Shown here in pieces: positions 1-7,302 of a stretch of DNA of 18,752 nucleotides. Numbering within the stretch: the first letter of the stretch is position 1; every line of letters starts with the position of its first letter. The notes under the pieces are model-generated. The model worked only from the letters and a program-made list of their open reading frames with translations. It was not told where the DNA came from and searched no databases. Source of the DNA: Acidobacteria bacterium Mor1 (GTDB lineage Bacteria > Acidobacteriota > Polarisedimenticolia > Polarisedimenticolales > Polarisedimenticolaceae). The position numbers and the translations under genes are program-made. The stretch lies in assembly GCA_001664505.1 (NCBI GenBank), contig CP011806.1, forward strand, positions 1,842,564 to 1,861,315. Reading direction: 5' to 3'.

Positions 1-148
1 ACTCCCGCAACCGGGACTGCCAACCGTCGAGCCGCTCCAGCCCGGCGCCCAGCACCGCCTCGCTCCAGGCCTCGGCGACGACCAGAACGCCCGATGCTCC
101 CTCGGGGGCGCGATGTTCGACGAATCCCGGCAGCGACGGCAAGCGCAC
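1..148 (-). CDS. Start of an unidentified gene downstream of tatC (partial, 3' end outside window)
   Basis: An open minus-strand frame starts with GTG at 146-148, five bases past the tatC stop, and runs off the left edge (49 codons). The readable N-terminus begins VRLPSLPGFVEHRAPEGASG and continues as a soluble-looking segment with no signal peptide or membrane span. A GAGGT Shine-Dalgarno-like sequence lies within the end of tatC, a suitable distance from the GTG. This spacing suggests it is the third gene of the tat operon. I cannot name the family from 49 residues. The start choice rests on position and RBS only. Confidence 0.55.
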   Translation of the reverse strand, partial: MRLPSLPGFVEHRAPEGASGVLVVAEAWSEAVLGAGLERLDGWQSRLRE

Positions 149-152
149 CCGG

Positions 153-938
153 TCAGACCTCGGCTCGGGCCTTGTCGTCCCGCCGGTCCCGCCGCGAGAC
201 CAGCCATGCCGCACCGCAACCCACGAGGTAGAGCACGATCATCGGCACAGCGAACACGCTCATGGTGACCATGTCGCCGGTGGGTGTGATCACCGCGGAG
301 AAGATCGCGATCACCAGCACCGCGATGCGGAAGTGCCGCAGCAGGAAACCGGGGGTGACCAGACCGAGACGGGAAAGAAAGAAGATCAGCAGCGGTGTTT
401 CGAACACCAGCCCCATGGCCAGGATCATGCGGCTGACGAACTTGAACGCCGAGCGCAGGGTGATCGACGAGTCGAACAAACCGGTGTCGGAACCCAGGCT
501 GATCAGCCAGTCGGCGGCCACCGGCACGGCGACCAGATAGCCGAAGGCTCCCCCACCCACGAAAAACAGCGTGCCGAACACCAGGAAGGGCACGATCATG
601 CGCCGCTCGTGGCGATAGAGCCCGGGAGCGATGAAGGCCCACAGCTGGTAGAGCAGGTAGGGAGTGGCGATGAACACCGCGGCCAGGGCGCAGGTGTTCA
701 GGTAGATGGAGAACGCCTCCATCATCTCGATCTGCTGGAGCGACTGCCCTTCGGGGAGCCGGCTCTGGATCGGCTTCATCACGAAGGTCAACAGCGGGTC
801 GCGGAAGGACCACATCGCAGCCAACATCACGATCACCGCGATGGCGCTGCGGAACAACCTGGAGCGCAGTTCGTCCAGGTGGCCGAGGATCGACATCGCG
901 CCCTCGTCCTGCTCCTGGGCCGCTTCGGGTCCGCTCAC
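153..938 (-). CDS. tatC: Sec-independent protein translocase subunit TatC
   Basis: TatC is the inner-membrane receptor of the twin-arginine pathway. With TatB it binds the RR signal peptide of folded precursors and recruits TatA. The 261-residue product has the family's usual length and hallmarks: an N-terminal cytoplasmic segment with HLDELRSRL, about six hydrophobic spans, the loop FIAPGLYRHERR after the second span, and the ITPTGDMVTM region near the end. A charged tail (RRDRRDDKARAE) would be cytoplasmic. Translation starts at GTG (936-938), overlapping the upstream tatB-like stop by 4 nt (GTGA), which implies translational coupling. Identification is firm. Confidence 0.96.
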   Translation of the reverse strand: MSGPEAAQEQDEGAMSILGHLDELRSRLFRSAIAVIVMLAAMWSFRDPLLTFVMKPIQSRLPEGQSLQQIEMMEAFSIYLNTCALAAVFIATPYLLYQLWAFIAPGLYRHERRMIVPFLVFGTLFFVGGGAFGYLVAVPVAADWLISLGSDTGLFDSSITLRSAFKFVSRMILAMGLVFETPLLIFFLSRLGLVTPGFLLRHFRIAVLVIAIFSAVITPTGDMVTMSVFAVPMIVLYLVGCGAAWLVSRRDRRDDKARAEV

Positions 939-1417
939 GAGGTCTCCCGGGCCTTGTCGGACTCGGGCATCGGGGTCTTGGCCGGAGCGCCGGTGGGTTC
1001 GTCGGGCCGGGAAGGCGCCGGAACGCGCCGGCTCACCGACTGCGCCTGGCCTGCGCCCTCGCTCTGGCCGGGGCTCGGGCTCGGACTCGGGCTCGACTGG
1101 GCCTGATCCTCGGGTGGCGAATCGGGGCAGCCCTTGCCGCCGCCGGAGTTATCGAGGCCGACCGCCTCGCGCAGCGGATCGAGGGAGGTCACCCGCTTGA
1201 TCTGGTCGCGGGCGTCGGTGATTTCCTTGGTGGTCTCCCGGACCTTTTCCATGTTGACCTCGCGCTCGAGGTCCATCTTGAGGTCCGACGCGGCGCGGCG
1301 GAAGCCGGCCATCGTACGCCCCATGGTGCGCCCGATCTCGGGCAGCTTGCGCGGACCGAAGACCAGAAGGGCGATGATCAGGATGAGAAAAAGCTCGGAG
1401 CCGCCGATCGATCCCAT
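935..1417 (-). CDS. tatB: Twin-arginine translocase TatA/TatB family protein, TatB-like
   Basis: A short N-terminal transmembrane helix (about residues 5-21, SELFLILIIALLVFGPRKLP) is followed by the FGPRKLPEIGR hinge and an amphipathic helix, the classic TatA/TatB layout. Glu at position 8, the length (160 aa) and the long charged helix to about residue 90 resemble TatB more than TatA, but the two cannot be separated with certainty. The last 65 residues are a low-complexity Ser/Pro-rich tail with an (SP)4 run, probably disordered in the cytoplasm. The ATG at 1415-1417 has a TGGAGG Shine-Dalgarno at 1429-1434. It is the first gene of the operon, overlaps tatC by 4 nt, and no second TatA-like gene is visible here. 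Confidence 0.9.
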   Translation of the reverse strand: MGSIGGSELFLILIIALLVFGPRKLPEIGRTMGRTMAGFRRAASDLKMDLEREVNMEKVRETTKEITDARDQIKRVTSLDPLREAVGLDNSGGGKGCPDSPPEDQAQSSPSPSPSPGQSEGAGQAQSVSRRVPAPSRPDEPTGAPAKTPMPESDKARETS

Positions 1418-1449
1418 AGCGTGTAACGCCTCCAGGGTGACCCGGCGGC

Positions 1450-1478
1450 AGACTACTTGGCACCCCCTGGGGTGTCAA
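1450..1478 (-). promoter_or_regulatory. Predicted promoter of the tat operon
   Basis: On the minus strand a perfect TTGACA (plus 1473-1478) is followed after exactly 17 bp by TAGTCT (plus 1450-1455; 3 of 6 to TATAAT). The predicted start near 1443 leaves about 25 nt of leader carrying the TGGAGG ribosome-binding site of the tatB-like gene. The -35 lies inside a palindrome. Confidence 0.5.
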
Positions 1479-1479
1479 G
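1456..1479. promoter_or_regulatory. 24-bp near-perfect palindrome over the tat -35/spacer (putative operator)
   Basis: The arms CTTGGCACCCC and GGGGTGTCAAG are inverted repeats matching at 10 of 11 positions around a 2-bp centre. The palindrome covers the -35 box and the whole spacer of the predicted tat promoter, so a dimeric regulator bound here would block RNA polymerase. No T-run follows on either strand, so it is not a typical terminator. Confidence 0.45.
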
Positions 1480-1514
1480 AAACCGCCGGCCGCCGCAGCC
1501 GTATTACCCGGCGT

Positions 1515-1544
1515 TTGCCTGGCTCACTACGACCACCCTATAAT
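1515..1544 (+). promoter_or_regulatory. Predicted sigma-70-type promoter of the S41 protease gene
   Basis: TTGCCT (1515-1520, 4 of 6 to consensus) and a perfect TATAAT (1539-1544) are separated by 18 bp. The predicted start near 1551 gives a leader of about 33 nt. An 8-bp inverted repeat with a 6-nt loop (1544-1565, arms TTTCGGTG and CGCCGAAA, one G-T pair) lies across the transcription start and may be an operator. Confidence 0.6.
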
Positions 1545-1583
1545 TTCGGTGTCTTTTCGCCGAAAAACAACGAGGTCCCCCCG

Positions 1584-3173
1584 ATGAAGAATCCCGCCGG
1601 ACGCGTCCTGGTCGCTGCTCTCATCCTGACCCTGGCTTCCCTGGCCGGGGGATACATCGGCAGCGGGGTCCAGGCGGACACCGAGACCACCTCCGACCAC
1701 CTGCGCACCTTCAGCCAGATCCTGGCGCTGGTCGAGGATAACTACGTCGGCGACACCGAACAGGGCGAGCTGGTCGAGGGCGCGATCCGCGGCCTGCTGG
1801 CGGAGCTCGATCCCCACAGCAACTACCTCGATCCCAGCAACTTCGGCGAGATGCGGGACGAGCAGCGGGGCAAGTTCTACGGCCTGGGCATCCGCATCAC
1901 CAAGCGCGGCCCGGACAAGCCGCTGACGATCATCACCCCGATCGACGGCACCCCCGCCGACGAGGCCGGCCTGATCGCCGGCGACGTCATCTTCAAGATC
2001 GAGGGCGAAGAGACCATCGACCTGACCGTCCGCGAGGCGGTCAGCCGGCTCAAGGGCGAGAAAGGCACCAAGGTCACCATCACGGTCCAGCGTGGCGACA
2101 AGCGCTTCCCGGTGACCCTGGCCCGCGGCGAGATTCCGATCAACAGCCTGCGCTCGGCCTTCATGCTCGACGACACCACCGGCCTGATCCGCATCTCCAA
2201 CTTCACCTCGACCACGTCGAGCGAACTGGACGAAGCGGTGACCAAGCTGCAGGCCGAGGGGATGAAGCGGCTGCTGCTCGATCTGCGCGGCAACCCCGGC
2301 GGCCTGCTGGAGCAGGCGGTCCAGGTCTCCGAACGCTTCATCGATCCGGGCAAGATGGTCGTCTACACCCGGGGCCGCGTCCCCGGTAGCGAGCAGGACT
2401 ACATCGCCCGGGACGGCGTGCCCCGTCTGGACATGCCGGTCGTCGTGCTGGTCGATCACAGCTCCGCCTCGGCGAGCGAGATCGTCTCCGGCGCCATCCA
2501 GGATCACGACCGGGGTCTGGTCGTCGGTGAGACCACCTTCGGCAAGGGGCTGGTCCAACGGGTCATTCCCCTGCGCGACGGCGGCGCCCTGGCGGTGACC
2601 ACCGCCAAGTACTACACGCCGGCCGGCCGGTTGATCCAGCGGGACTACTCCGATCTCGACGACTACTACTTCGAACTGCGCGAAGACGATCCGACGGCGA
2701 CGACGGTCGCTCCGACCGACAGCGAACTGCCGAGCGAGGTGTTCTACACCTCGCAAGGACGCAAGGTCTACGGCGGCGGCGGCATCACTCCGGACTACAC
2801 CATCAAGGCGGAGTCCGCGTCGGTGCTGTTCAGCCGGATTCGCCGGGAGAACCTGTTCTTCGATTTCGCCGTACGCTACGCCGCTCAGCATCCGGAACTG
2901 AAGCGCGGCTTCAAGGTCACCGACACCCTGCTCGAGGAGTTCCGCGCCTTCATGAACGAGAAGGACTTCGAGTACGAGCCCCTCGACTTCGAAGAGTCCA
3001 AGGGAGACATCTCCCTGCAACTCCGCGCCCAGATCAGCAGCGTCGTCTGGGATCAGGTCGAGGAGAGCCGGGTGCTGGCCGAGGAAGACCCGCAGATCCA
3101 GAAGGCCCTCGAGGTGTTCGAAGAGGCGAAGAAGCTGGCCGAGCGGCTCGGAGCCAGCGACTCCAAGGGCTAG
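1584..3173 (+). CDS. ctpA: Carboxy-terminal processing protease, S41 family (CtpA/Prc-like), PDZ domain
   Basis: This periplasmic, membrane-anchored serine protease trims or degrades envelope proteins from their C-termini. The 529-residue product has an N-terminal hydrophobic signal/anchor (about 8-27), a helical segment with LDPHSNYL (about 76-83), a PDZ domain (about 95-170, GLGIRI to VTITVQRG) and the S41 core with LRGNPGGLL. The catalytic motif SSASASEIVSGAIQD places the nucleophile at Ser296, Lys321 lies in FGKGLVQ exactly 25 residues later as in E. coli Prc, and Gln325 completes the triad. About 130 residues follow the core, ending in a charged helix. The frame stays open upstream to 1134, but ATG 1584 fits the signal sequence and the TATAAT promoter, with a GAGGT ribosome site upstream. 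The stop is 12 bp from the convergent gene. Confidence 0.93.
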   Translation: MKNPAGRVLVAALILTLASLAGGYIGSGVQADTETTSDHLRTFSQILALVEDNYVGDTEQGELVEGAIRGLLAELDPHSNYLDPSNFGEMRDEQRGKFYGLGIRITKRGPDKPLTIITPIDGTPADEAGLIAGDVIFKIEGEETIDLTVREAVSRLKGEKGTKVTITVQRGDKRFPVTLARGEIPINSLRSAFMLDDTTGLIRISNFTSTTSSELDEAVTKLQAEGMKRLLLDLRGNPGGLLEQAVQVSERFIDPGKMVVYTRGRVPGSEQDYIARDGVPRLDMPVVVLVDHSSASASEIVSGAIQDHDRGLVVGETTFGKGLVQRVIPLRDGGALAVTTAKYYTPAGRLIQRDYSDLDDYYFELREDDPTATTVAPTDSELPSEVFYTSQGRKVYGGGGITPDYTIKAESASVLFSRIRRENLFFDFAVRYAAQHPELKRGFKVTDTLLEEFRAFMNEKDFEYEPLDFEESKGDISLQLRAQISSVVWDQVEESRVLAEEDPQIQKALEVFEEAKKLAERLGASDSKG

Positions 3174-3194
3174 TCCGGAAAGGGGCTAGTCCGG
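3167..3194. repeat. Tandem 12-bp repeat at the convergent stop codons
   Basis: GGGCTAGTCCGG occurs at 3167-3178 and again at 3183-3194, a 16-bp period. The first copy holds the TAG stop of the protease gene. The CTAG of the second copy supplies the TAG stop of the opposing gene on the minus strand. It looks like a small tandem duplication at the junction; no T-rich terminator is present between the two genes. Confidence 0.7.
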
Positions 3195-4235
3195 CCCGGG
3201 CAACACCAGCTCGACGCGCAACGCAGACTCCCCTGCCCGGGTGAATCGCAGCGTGCCGCCGTGGCGTTGAACGACCTTGCCGCAAACCGTGAAGGCCAGG
3301 CCGGTTGCCTGCTCGACTCCACCGTCGATTCCCATGAACGGTTCGCAGCCCCGCTCGAGCGACTCCCCGGCCTGTCGCGGGTAGTCGGGAACCTCCGCGG
3401 TAACTTCGACCGGGGCGCCGCCGCCGACCGAGATCGAGAGCGGGCCGCCGGCCAGTTCCTCGAGACCGGCGAACAGGCGAGAGCACAGGTCCCGTAGCGA
3501 TGCTTCGTGCCCCAGCACGGGCGCGTTCTCCTGCGAGCTCTCAATCGACGCCGTCCGGGTCAGACCTTGCGCTGCCTGTTCGATCAACGGCAAGAGGTCG
3601 ACCGGCTGTCTCGGTAGCTCTGCGTCGAGGCGAGCAAGGGCGACCAGATCATCGACCCGGCGATAGGCCAGGGAGGCGCAGGCCTCGATACGAGTTCGCG
3701 TCTCTGCGGCCCTGGGGTCCGAAAGTTCGAGTTCGACGAGACGCCGGGAGAACGCCGCCAACCTGCGAACCGGCGAGACCAGATCGTGGGCGGCGCGAAA
3801 CAGAAAGCTCTCGAGGTCTGCCGGGTCGTGGGCGAGGGCATCCACTCCCGCGTCGAGCGAGAGGGTCACCAACCGCTCACCTCCGGGCAGAATCTCGACG
3901 CCGACGGCGACGGTGACGAACGCGGGATCGGACGCCACCCAGCGAATCGGAACCCGCTTGGCCGCCGGCGCGAACGCGTCGGCAAACGCGGCCCGGCGCA
4001 ACGCACGCCGATCGGCCGGATGCACCGCAGACAGCAGCTGATCGACCGACTCCAAGCCTCCGTCGGGTGCTGGGGCGTTCCGGAATTCGGGCCAGCGGCA
4101 CCAGGTCACGACGGCGTCGCCGGGTGCCTGGACCCAGGCGCCGTCGACGAGGGCCTGGAGGGCTCTCTGCGCGGCAGCCATGGCCGTGGTCGAAGTAGCC
4201 GAGGGTTGACCGGTGTCCGACGTTTGACCGGGCAT
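3186..4235 (-). CDS. Histidine-kinase-like protein with degenerate ATPase domain
   Basis: The 349-residue soluble protein has a PAS-like region (about 25-130, with VHPADRRAL), a clear HisKA phospho-acceptor motif RAAHDLVSPVRRL with His150, and a C-terminal HATPase-like fold (about 240-347) recognisable by EPF (298-300), TGLAFTVCGKVVQRHGG and a final beta strand. Two ATP-site elements seem to be lost: the N-box Asn helix is replaced by a segment around LCSRLFAGLEEL, and no DxGxG is found where G1 should be. It may therefore be a pseudokinase or scaffold that accepts phosphate or binds partners. There is no membrane segment or signal peptide, and no response regulator nearby. It lies 137 bp downstream of the AAA+/unknown gene pair on the same strand. 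The ATG at 4233-4235 has an AGGGGA purine tract about 12 nt upstream. Confidence 0.75.
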   Translation of the reverse strand: MPGQTSDTGQPSATSTTAMAAAQRALQALVDGAWVQAPGDAVVTWCRWPEFRNAPAPDGGLESVDQLLSAVHPADRRALRRAAFADAFAPAAKRVPIRWVASDPAFVTVAVGVEILPGGERLVTLSLDAGVDALAHDPADLESFLFRAAHDLVSPVRRLAAFSRRLVELELSDPRAAETRTRIEACASLAYRRVDDLVALARLDAELPRQPVDLLPLIEQAAQGLTRTASIESSQENAPVLGHEASLRDLCSRLFAGLEELAGGPLSISVGGGAPVEVTAEVPDYPRQAGESLERGCEPFMGIDGGVEQATGLAFTVCGKVVQRHGGTLRFTRAGESALRVELVLPGPD

Positions 4236-4372
4236 CGAGTGAGCGTCCCCTACCTGGCCGGCGCGCTCTCGGTCATCTCATCGAAACGGAAAACATGGCG
4301 CGCCCGGCGGAGAACTCATCGTCATCCCGCCCGGAACCTTGAAAGGGAAAGCCGTGAGAAGGCCGCGATGCG

Positions 4373-5098
4373 TCAAGCGTGGAGGGTCTGGATCAGCCGC
4401 AACTTGCCGTCGATGGTGTCCTGGTGGAACCGGCGCAGGAGCCCCAGGAATCTGCGGGGATCGAGCACCGCGGCGCCGTCGAGAAAACGCACGGCGAAGC
4501 GCCGGGCGTCCCGGTAGCGGCGGCGTACCGCCGGATCCCGCTCGACGAAGCGAGCCTTCTCGAACAGGTGATAGCGCAGCCAGGTGCGGCTTCGCGGAGA
4601 CAGTCGCCCGCTGCGTCCGGCGAGGAAGCGGGCCAGCACCAGGTACTTGCTGACGTTGGCCTGAATCTCCAGTTCCAGCATCGAGACCGGCAGCCGCCGC
4701 GCCGCCCGGTCGGCCAGGCACAGCAGGTGGTCCAGCTCCTCGACCAGCGTGGCAAAGGGGTCGACGTTGCGATCGCCGAGACCCCGCTGGGGCGGATGGC
4801 GCTCCAGCGCCTCGATCATCCGGTCGGGAAAGTAGATGCAGGCTCGCAGGCCACGGTCGGTCTCGCGGACGAGCACTCGGGAACCGTCGCCTCCTTCGCT
4901 GCCGGCGGTCGCCGCGCCCGAGTCCAGTCGCCGCTTCACGGCGCCCGCCGATACGTTGCGCACCGGCCGGCCGTCGCCGTAGAGCCGGCGGTAGCCGTCG
5001 TCCCCGATCAGGAACGCTCCGACATCGACCCGGCCCGCCTCGAGATCGTAGGTCCGCTCCAGCAAGCGCTGGACCTGTTCGATCAGCGAGCTGCTCAC
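4373..5098 (-). CDS. Unknown-function protein translationally coupled to a Clp-like AAA+ ATPase
   Basis: I do not recognise the family. The 241-residue product is soluble, rich in Arg and Leu, and predicted mainly helical. A small N-terminal domain (1-95) ends in RACIYFPDRMIEALE. A central helix has LVEELDHLLCLAD (118-130), then LELEIQANVSKYLVLARFL (141-159) and an Arg-rich helical C-terminus (about 165-240). The ExxH in EELDH (121-124), with acidic residues in the next helix (E142, E144), could be a metal site, but only by analogy. It starts at GTG 5096-5098, and its first bases overlap the AAA+ stop by 4 nt (GTGA), so the two proteins are probably made together and work together, for example as motor and adaptor or substrate. 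No signal peptide is seen. Confidence 0.8.
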   Translation of the reverse strand: MSSSLIEQVQRLLERTYDLEAGRVDVGAFLIGDDGYRRLYGDGRPVRNVSAGAVKRRLDSGAATAGSEGGDGSRVLVRETDRGLRACIYFPDRMIEALERHPPQRGLGDRNVDPFATLVEELDHLLCLADRAARRLPVSMLELEIQANVSKYLVLARFLAGRSGRLSPRSRTWLRYHLFEKARFVERDPAVRRRYRDARRFAVRFLDGAAVLDPRRFLGLLRRFHQDTIDGKLRLIQTLHA

Positions 5099-7011
5099 GC
5101 ACCGGCTCCGTAGGGCACGTAGTCGAACTCACCGTCGGCGAAGCGAATGTGCAGGGTGTCGTACCCCAGATGGGCCCGGGCCTGTTGCAGCACCCGCTGC
5201 TTGGCCTCGTCGGCGTCGAAGGCACGCTGCCCCGCCCGCACCTCGCGCAGCCAGGTCACCAGTTCCCGGCGGTCCCCTTCCGGGCGCCGGTCGTCCCGGC
5301 GGATGCGCTTGGCCAACTCCACGTTGCAAACCGCTTCCAGCGTCGCCGCCAGATGCCGGGCGCCGTAGATCGGCGAGAAGCCCCGGTTGAGCAGCTCCTC
5401 CCGGGCGGAATCGTCCAGCACCAGCCGCAGGCCGTGGACCTCGTGGTAACGCCGTGCAATCCGCTGGAACTCGACGTCGAGAATCCGTTCGGCGCTGTCC
5501 CGTCCCAGCCGCTCGAAGTGCACCATGCGCACCCGGTTGACGAACTCCGGCGAGAGCGCCTTGCGCAGGTCCCGCTTGACGTCGGCGTCGATATGGCTGG
5601 CCCGGGCTTCCTCGTCGATGAAACCGACGGGTGCCGAGCGCTGCTGGGCATCGCTGTAGCCCAGGTTCGAGGTGAAGAACACCATGCAGTTGGCGAAGTT
5701 GAGCACCGTGCCCTTGTTGTCGGTGGTCGTGCCCCGATCGAGGATCGAGAGGAAGAAGCGCCGCAGCTGCGGGTGGGCCTTCTCCACCTCGTCGACCAGG
5801 ATCACCGCCAGCGGCGCCTTGGATGAGCGTTCGTGGAAGGTGGTCAGGATCCCTTCCTCGTCGGAGCGGATGAAGCCCCGGGTGGCGCCGCGCAGCTCGT
5901 TGATATCCGACGGGTAGGTGTAGTTGGGGCCCTCGATGGTCAGGAAGGGCACCTCGGCCTGCCAGACACCTTCGAGCAGGCGGCAGAGGCTCTCGACCAG
6001 CAGGTTCTTGCCCACACCGGTGGGGCCTACCAGGAAGTAGGCCGGCGGCTTGCGCAGGTCGCGGGTGCCGGCGGCGAACAGGCTGAACTCATCGCAGAGG
6101 GTCTGCACCGCCCCCTGCTGGTCAATGACCGTCGCATCCAGGGCGTCCCGCAGCCGCTCGATATCCAGCGCCGAGAACAGGATGATCCGCTCGTAGGCCG
6201 AGAGCAGCTCGTCCCGGGAGAGCCGGGCCTCGGATTGCCCCTGGCCACGGGCGGCCTCGACGTAGGGATCCTCCTCGGTCTCGAGACGCACCAGCGCCTC
6301 GGTGTCCTGGACCGCGGGAGCGGCATCGATCAACGCCTCGGCGGCGGCAGCCATCAGCGGCATGCCGCGCATGGCGTCGGCCAGCTCCTCGGGATCGGGA
6401 GCCTTGCCGTCGGGGCTGTGGATCCGCTTGAGAATGTCGGCGTAGGCGCCGAAGCGATCGGAGCACTGGCGCAGGAAGACCACTTCTTCTTCCAGCGGCA
6501 GCATCAGGAGCTTGTTCTGCTTGAAGAATTCCTTGAGCCGGCGATCGTCGGCAAGCATCGCCAGCACGTCGCTGGCTGTGCGGTAGGCCCGGGCGCCCAG
6601 CTCCTCCAGGTCGTAGCCCCGGACCTCGCGCAGGCCCAGCAGCCCCAGATCGAACAGCGCCTTGTCGCCGATGACCCGTACGTCGTCCGGCAGCCGGCGG
6701 ACCCGGCGCAGGACCTGCCCCTGCCCCTCGGGGGTGGAGGCGGAGTCGTCGTCGGCCAGCTTGTCGACCAGGCGGTTGAGCAGGCCGCTCTCGGTCTGCA
6801 TGATCCGGCGGACCCGGTCCTCGGAATAGACGTCGTTGAGCAGCAGGCTGCATTCGAGGACGACCCGCAGCAGATGCCGGATCTCAAGGTCGTCGGCGCT
6901 ACCGGCGGGCAGCACCTGGGAGGCGACCTCCCGCAGGCGGGCCTCGAGAGCCGCCGGGTTTATGGGCTCGATCCGGCCCGGGGTGTCGTCGCGCTTCGTC
7001 TCTCCGGCCAT
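5095..7011 (-). CDS. Clp-type AAA+ ATPase (ClpB/ClpC D2-like) with novel N-terminal domain
   Basis: The 638-residue protein has a C-terminal Clp D2 module: Walker A GPTGVGKN (329-336), Walker B VILVDE (403-408), sensor-1 TSN (447-449), arginine finger EFVNR (R493), sensor-2 YGARHL (R552) and a small D2 domain to about 600. Such motors thread proteins through a hexamer pore; the pore-loop aromatic is kept as F380 in RGFIRSDEEG. Asn336 replaces the usual Thr/Ser of Walker A. The tripeptide VGF (462-464) sits where ClpC and ClpA carry the ClpP-docking loop. The first 280 residues are helical and lack the Clp N-repeats and the D1 domain, so this is not ClpB. GGAGGTG at 7017-7023 supports ATG 7011. 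It is divergent from groES and overlaps the next gene by 4 nt. Confidence 0.9.
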   Translation of the reverse strand: MAGETKRDDTPGRIEPINPAALEARLREVASQVLPAGSADDLEIRHLLRVVLECSLLLNDVYSEDRVRRIMQTESGLLNRLVDKLADDDSASTPEGQGQVLRRVRRLPDDVRVIGDKALFDLGLLGLREVRGYDLEELGARAYRTASDVLAMLADDRRLKEFFKQNKLLMLPLEEEVVFLRQCSDRFGAYADILKRIHSPDGKAPDPEELADAMRGMPLMAAAAEALIDAAPAVQDTEALVRLETEEDPYVEAARGQGQSEARLSRDELLSAYERIILFSALDIERLRDALDATVIDQQGAVQTLCDEFSLFAAGTRDLRKPPAYFLVGPTGVGKNLLVESLCRLLEGVWQAEVPFLTIEGPNYTYPSDINELRGATRGFIRSDEEGILTTFHERSSKAPLAVILVDEVEKAHPQLRRFFLSILDRGTTTDNKGTVLNFANCMVFFTSNLGYSDAQQRSAPVGFIDEEARASHIDADVKRDLRKALSPEFVNRVRMVHFERLGRDSAERILDVEFQRIARRYHEVHGLRLVLDDSAREELLNRGFSPIYGARHLAATLEAVCNVELAKRIRRDDRRPEGDRRELVTWLREVRAGQRAFDADEAKQRVLQQARAHLGYDTLHIRFADGEFDYVPYGAGA

Positions 7012-7180
7012 CTGCGCACCTCCGATCCCCCCGGAAATCCCACCCCTGGGCCGCTTTTCTCCGTCCTGGGGACGGATCCGCCGGCCCGAGAGGCCGCCCG
7101 GAAGCGACCCCTTCCAGTCTAGATTGGGTCAACCTCCCGCGCTGGCAAGCCCGAATCCCGGCTTTTTTTCGTGGGCGACC

Positions 7181-7209
7181 TTGACATCCCCCCGCCCCGA
7201 TTCCATCAA
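7181..7209 (+). promoter_or_regulatory. Predicted groESL promoter
   Basis: A perfect TTGACA at 7181-7186 is followed 17 bp later by CATCAA (7204-7209, 3 of 6 to TATAAT). The -10 is poor, but the predicted start (about 7216) falls inside the CIRCE-like site, the usual arrangement for HrcA control. A CCCCGATT at 7195-7202 recalls the heat-shock sigma -10, but it is too close to the -35 for that class. Confidence 0.45.
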
Positions 7210-7210
7210 A

Positions 7211-7237
7211 CGGGCACTCGCGTTAGGCGAGAACTGA
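7211..7237. promoter_or_regulatory. Degenerate CIRCE operator (putative HrcA site) upstream of groES
   Basis: CIRCE is TTAGCACTC-N9-GAGTGCTAA. Here CGGGCACTC (7211-7219) and GAGAACTGA (7229-7237) are separated by exactly nine bases; each half matches at 6 of 9 positions. The position over the predicted start of groESL transcription fits repression by HrcA. hrcA itself is not in the window. Confidence 0.5.
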
Positions 7238-7302
7238 GCGATCAAAACGTAAACCATTCAATACCAGTCAGTTAGACCACCCTGACAGGAGGTTCGCTAG
7301 CA

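Noticed and set aside
1134-1583. In-frame upstream extension of the S41 protease by 150 codons
   Set aside because: It would run antisense through the tatB-like gene and place the signal sequence internally; ATG 1584 follows a TATAAT promoter and starts a proper signal sequence.
1527-3020. 497-codon minus-strand open frame opposite the S41 protease
   Set aside because: Same codon-bias effect; the protease on the plus strand has complete catalytic motifs.
5833-7122. 429-codon plus-strand open frame opposite the AAA+ gene
   Set aside because: Gln/Gly/Val-rich antisense product of the AAA+ gene, without recognisable motifs.
7140-7172. Terminator from AGCC...GGCT followed by T7
   Set aside because: Only a 4-bp stem, and no plus-strand gene lies upstream to be terminated.
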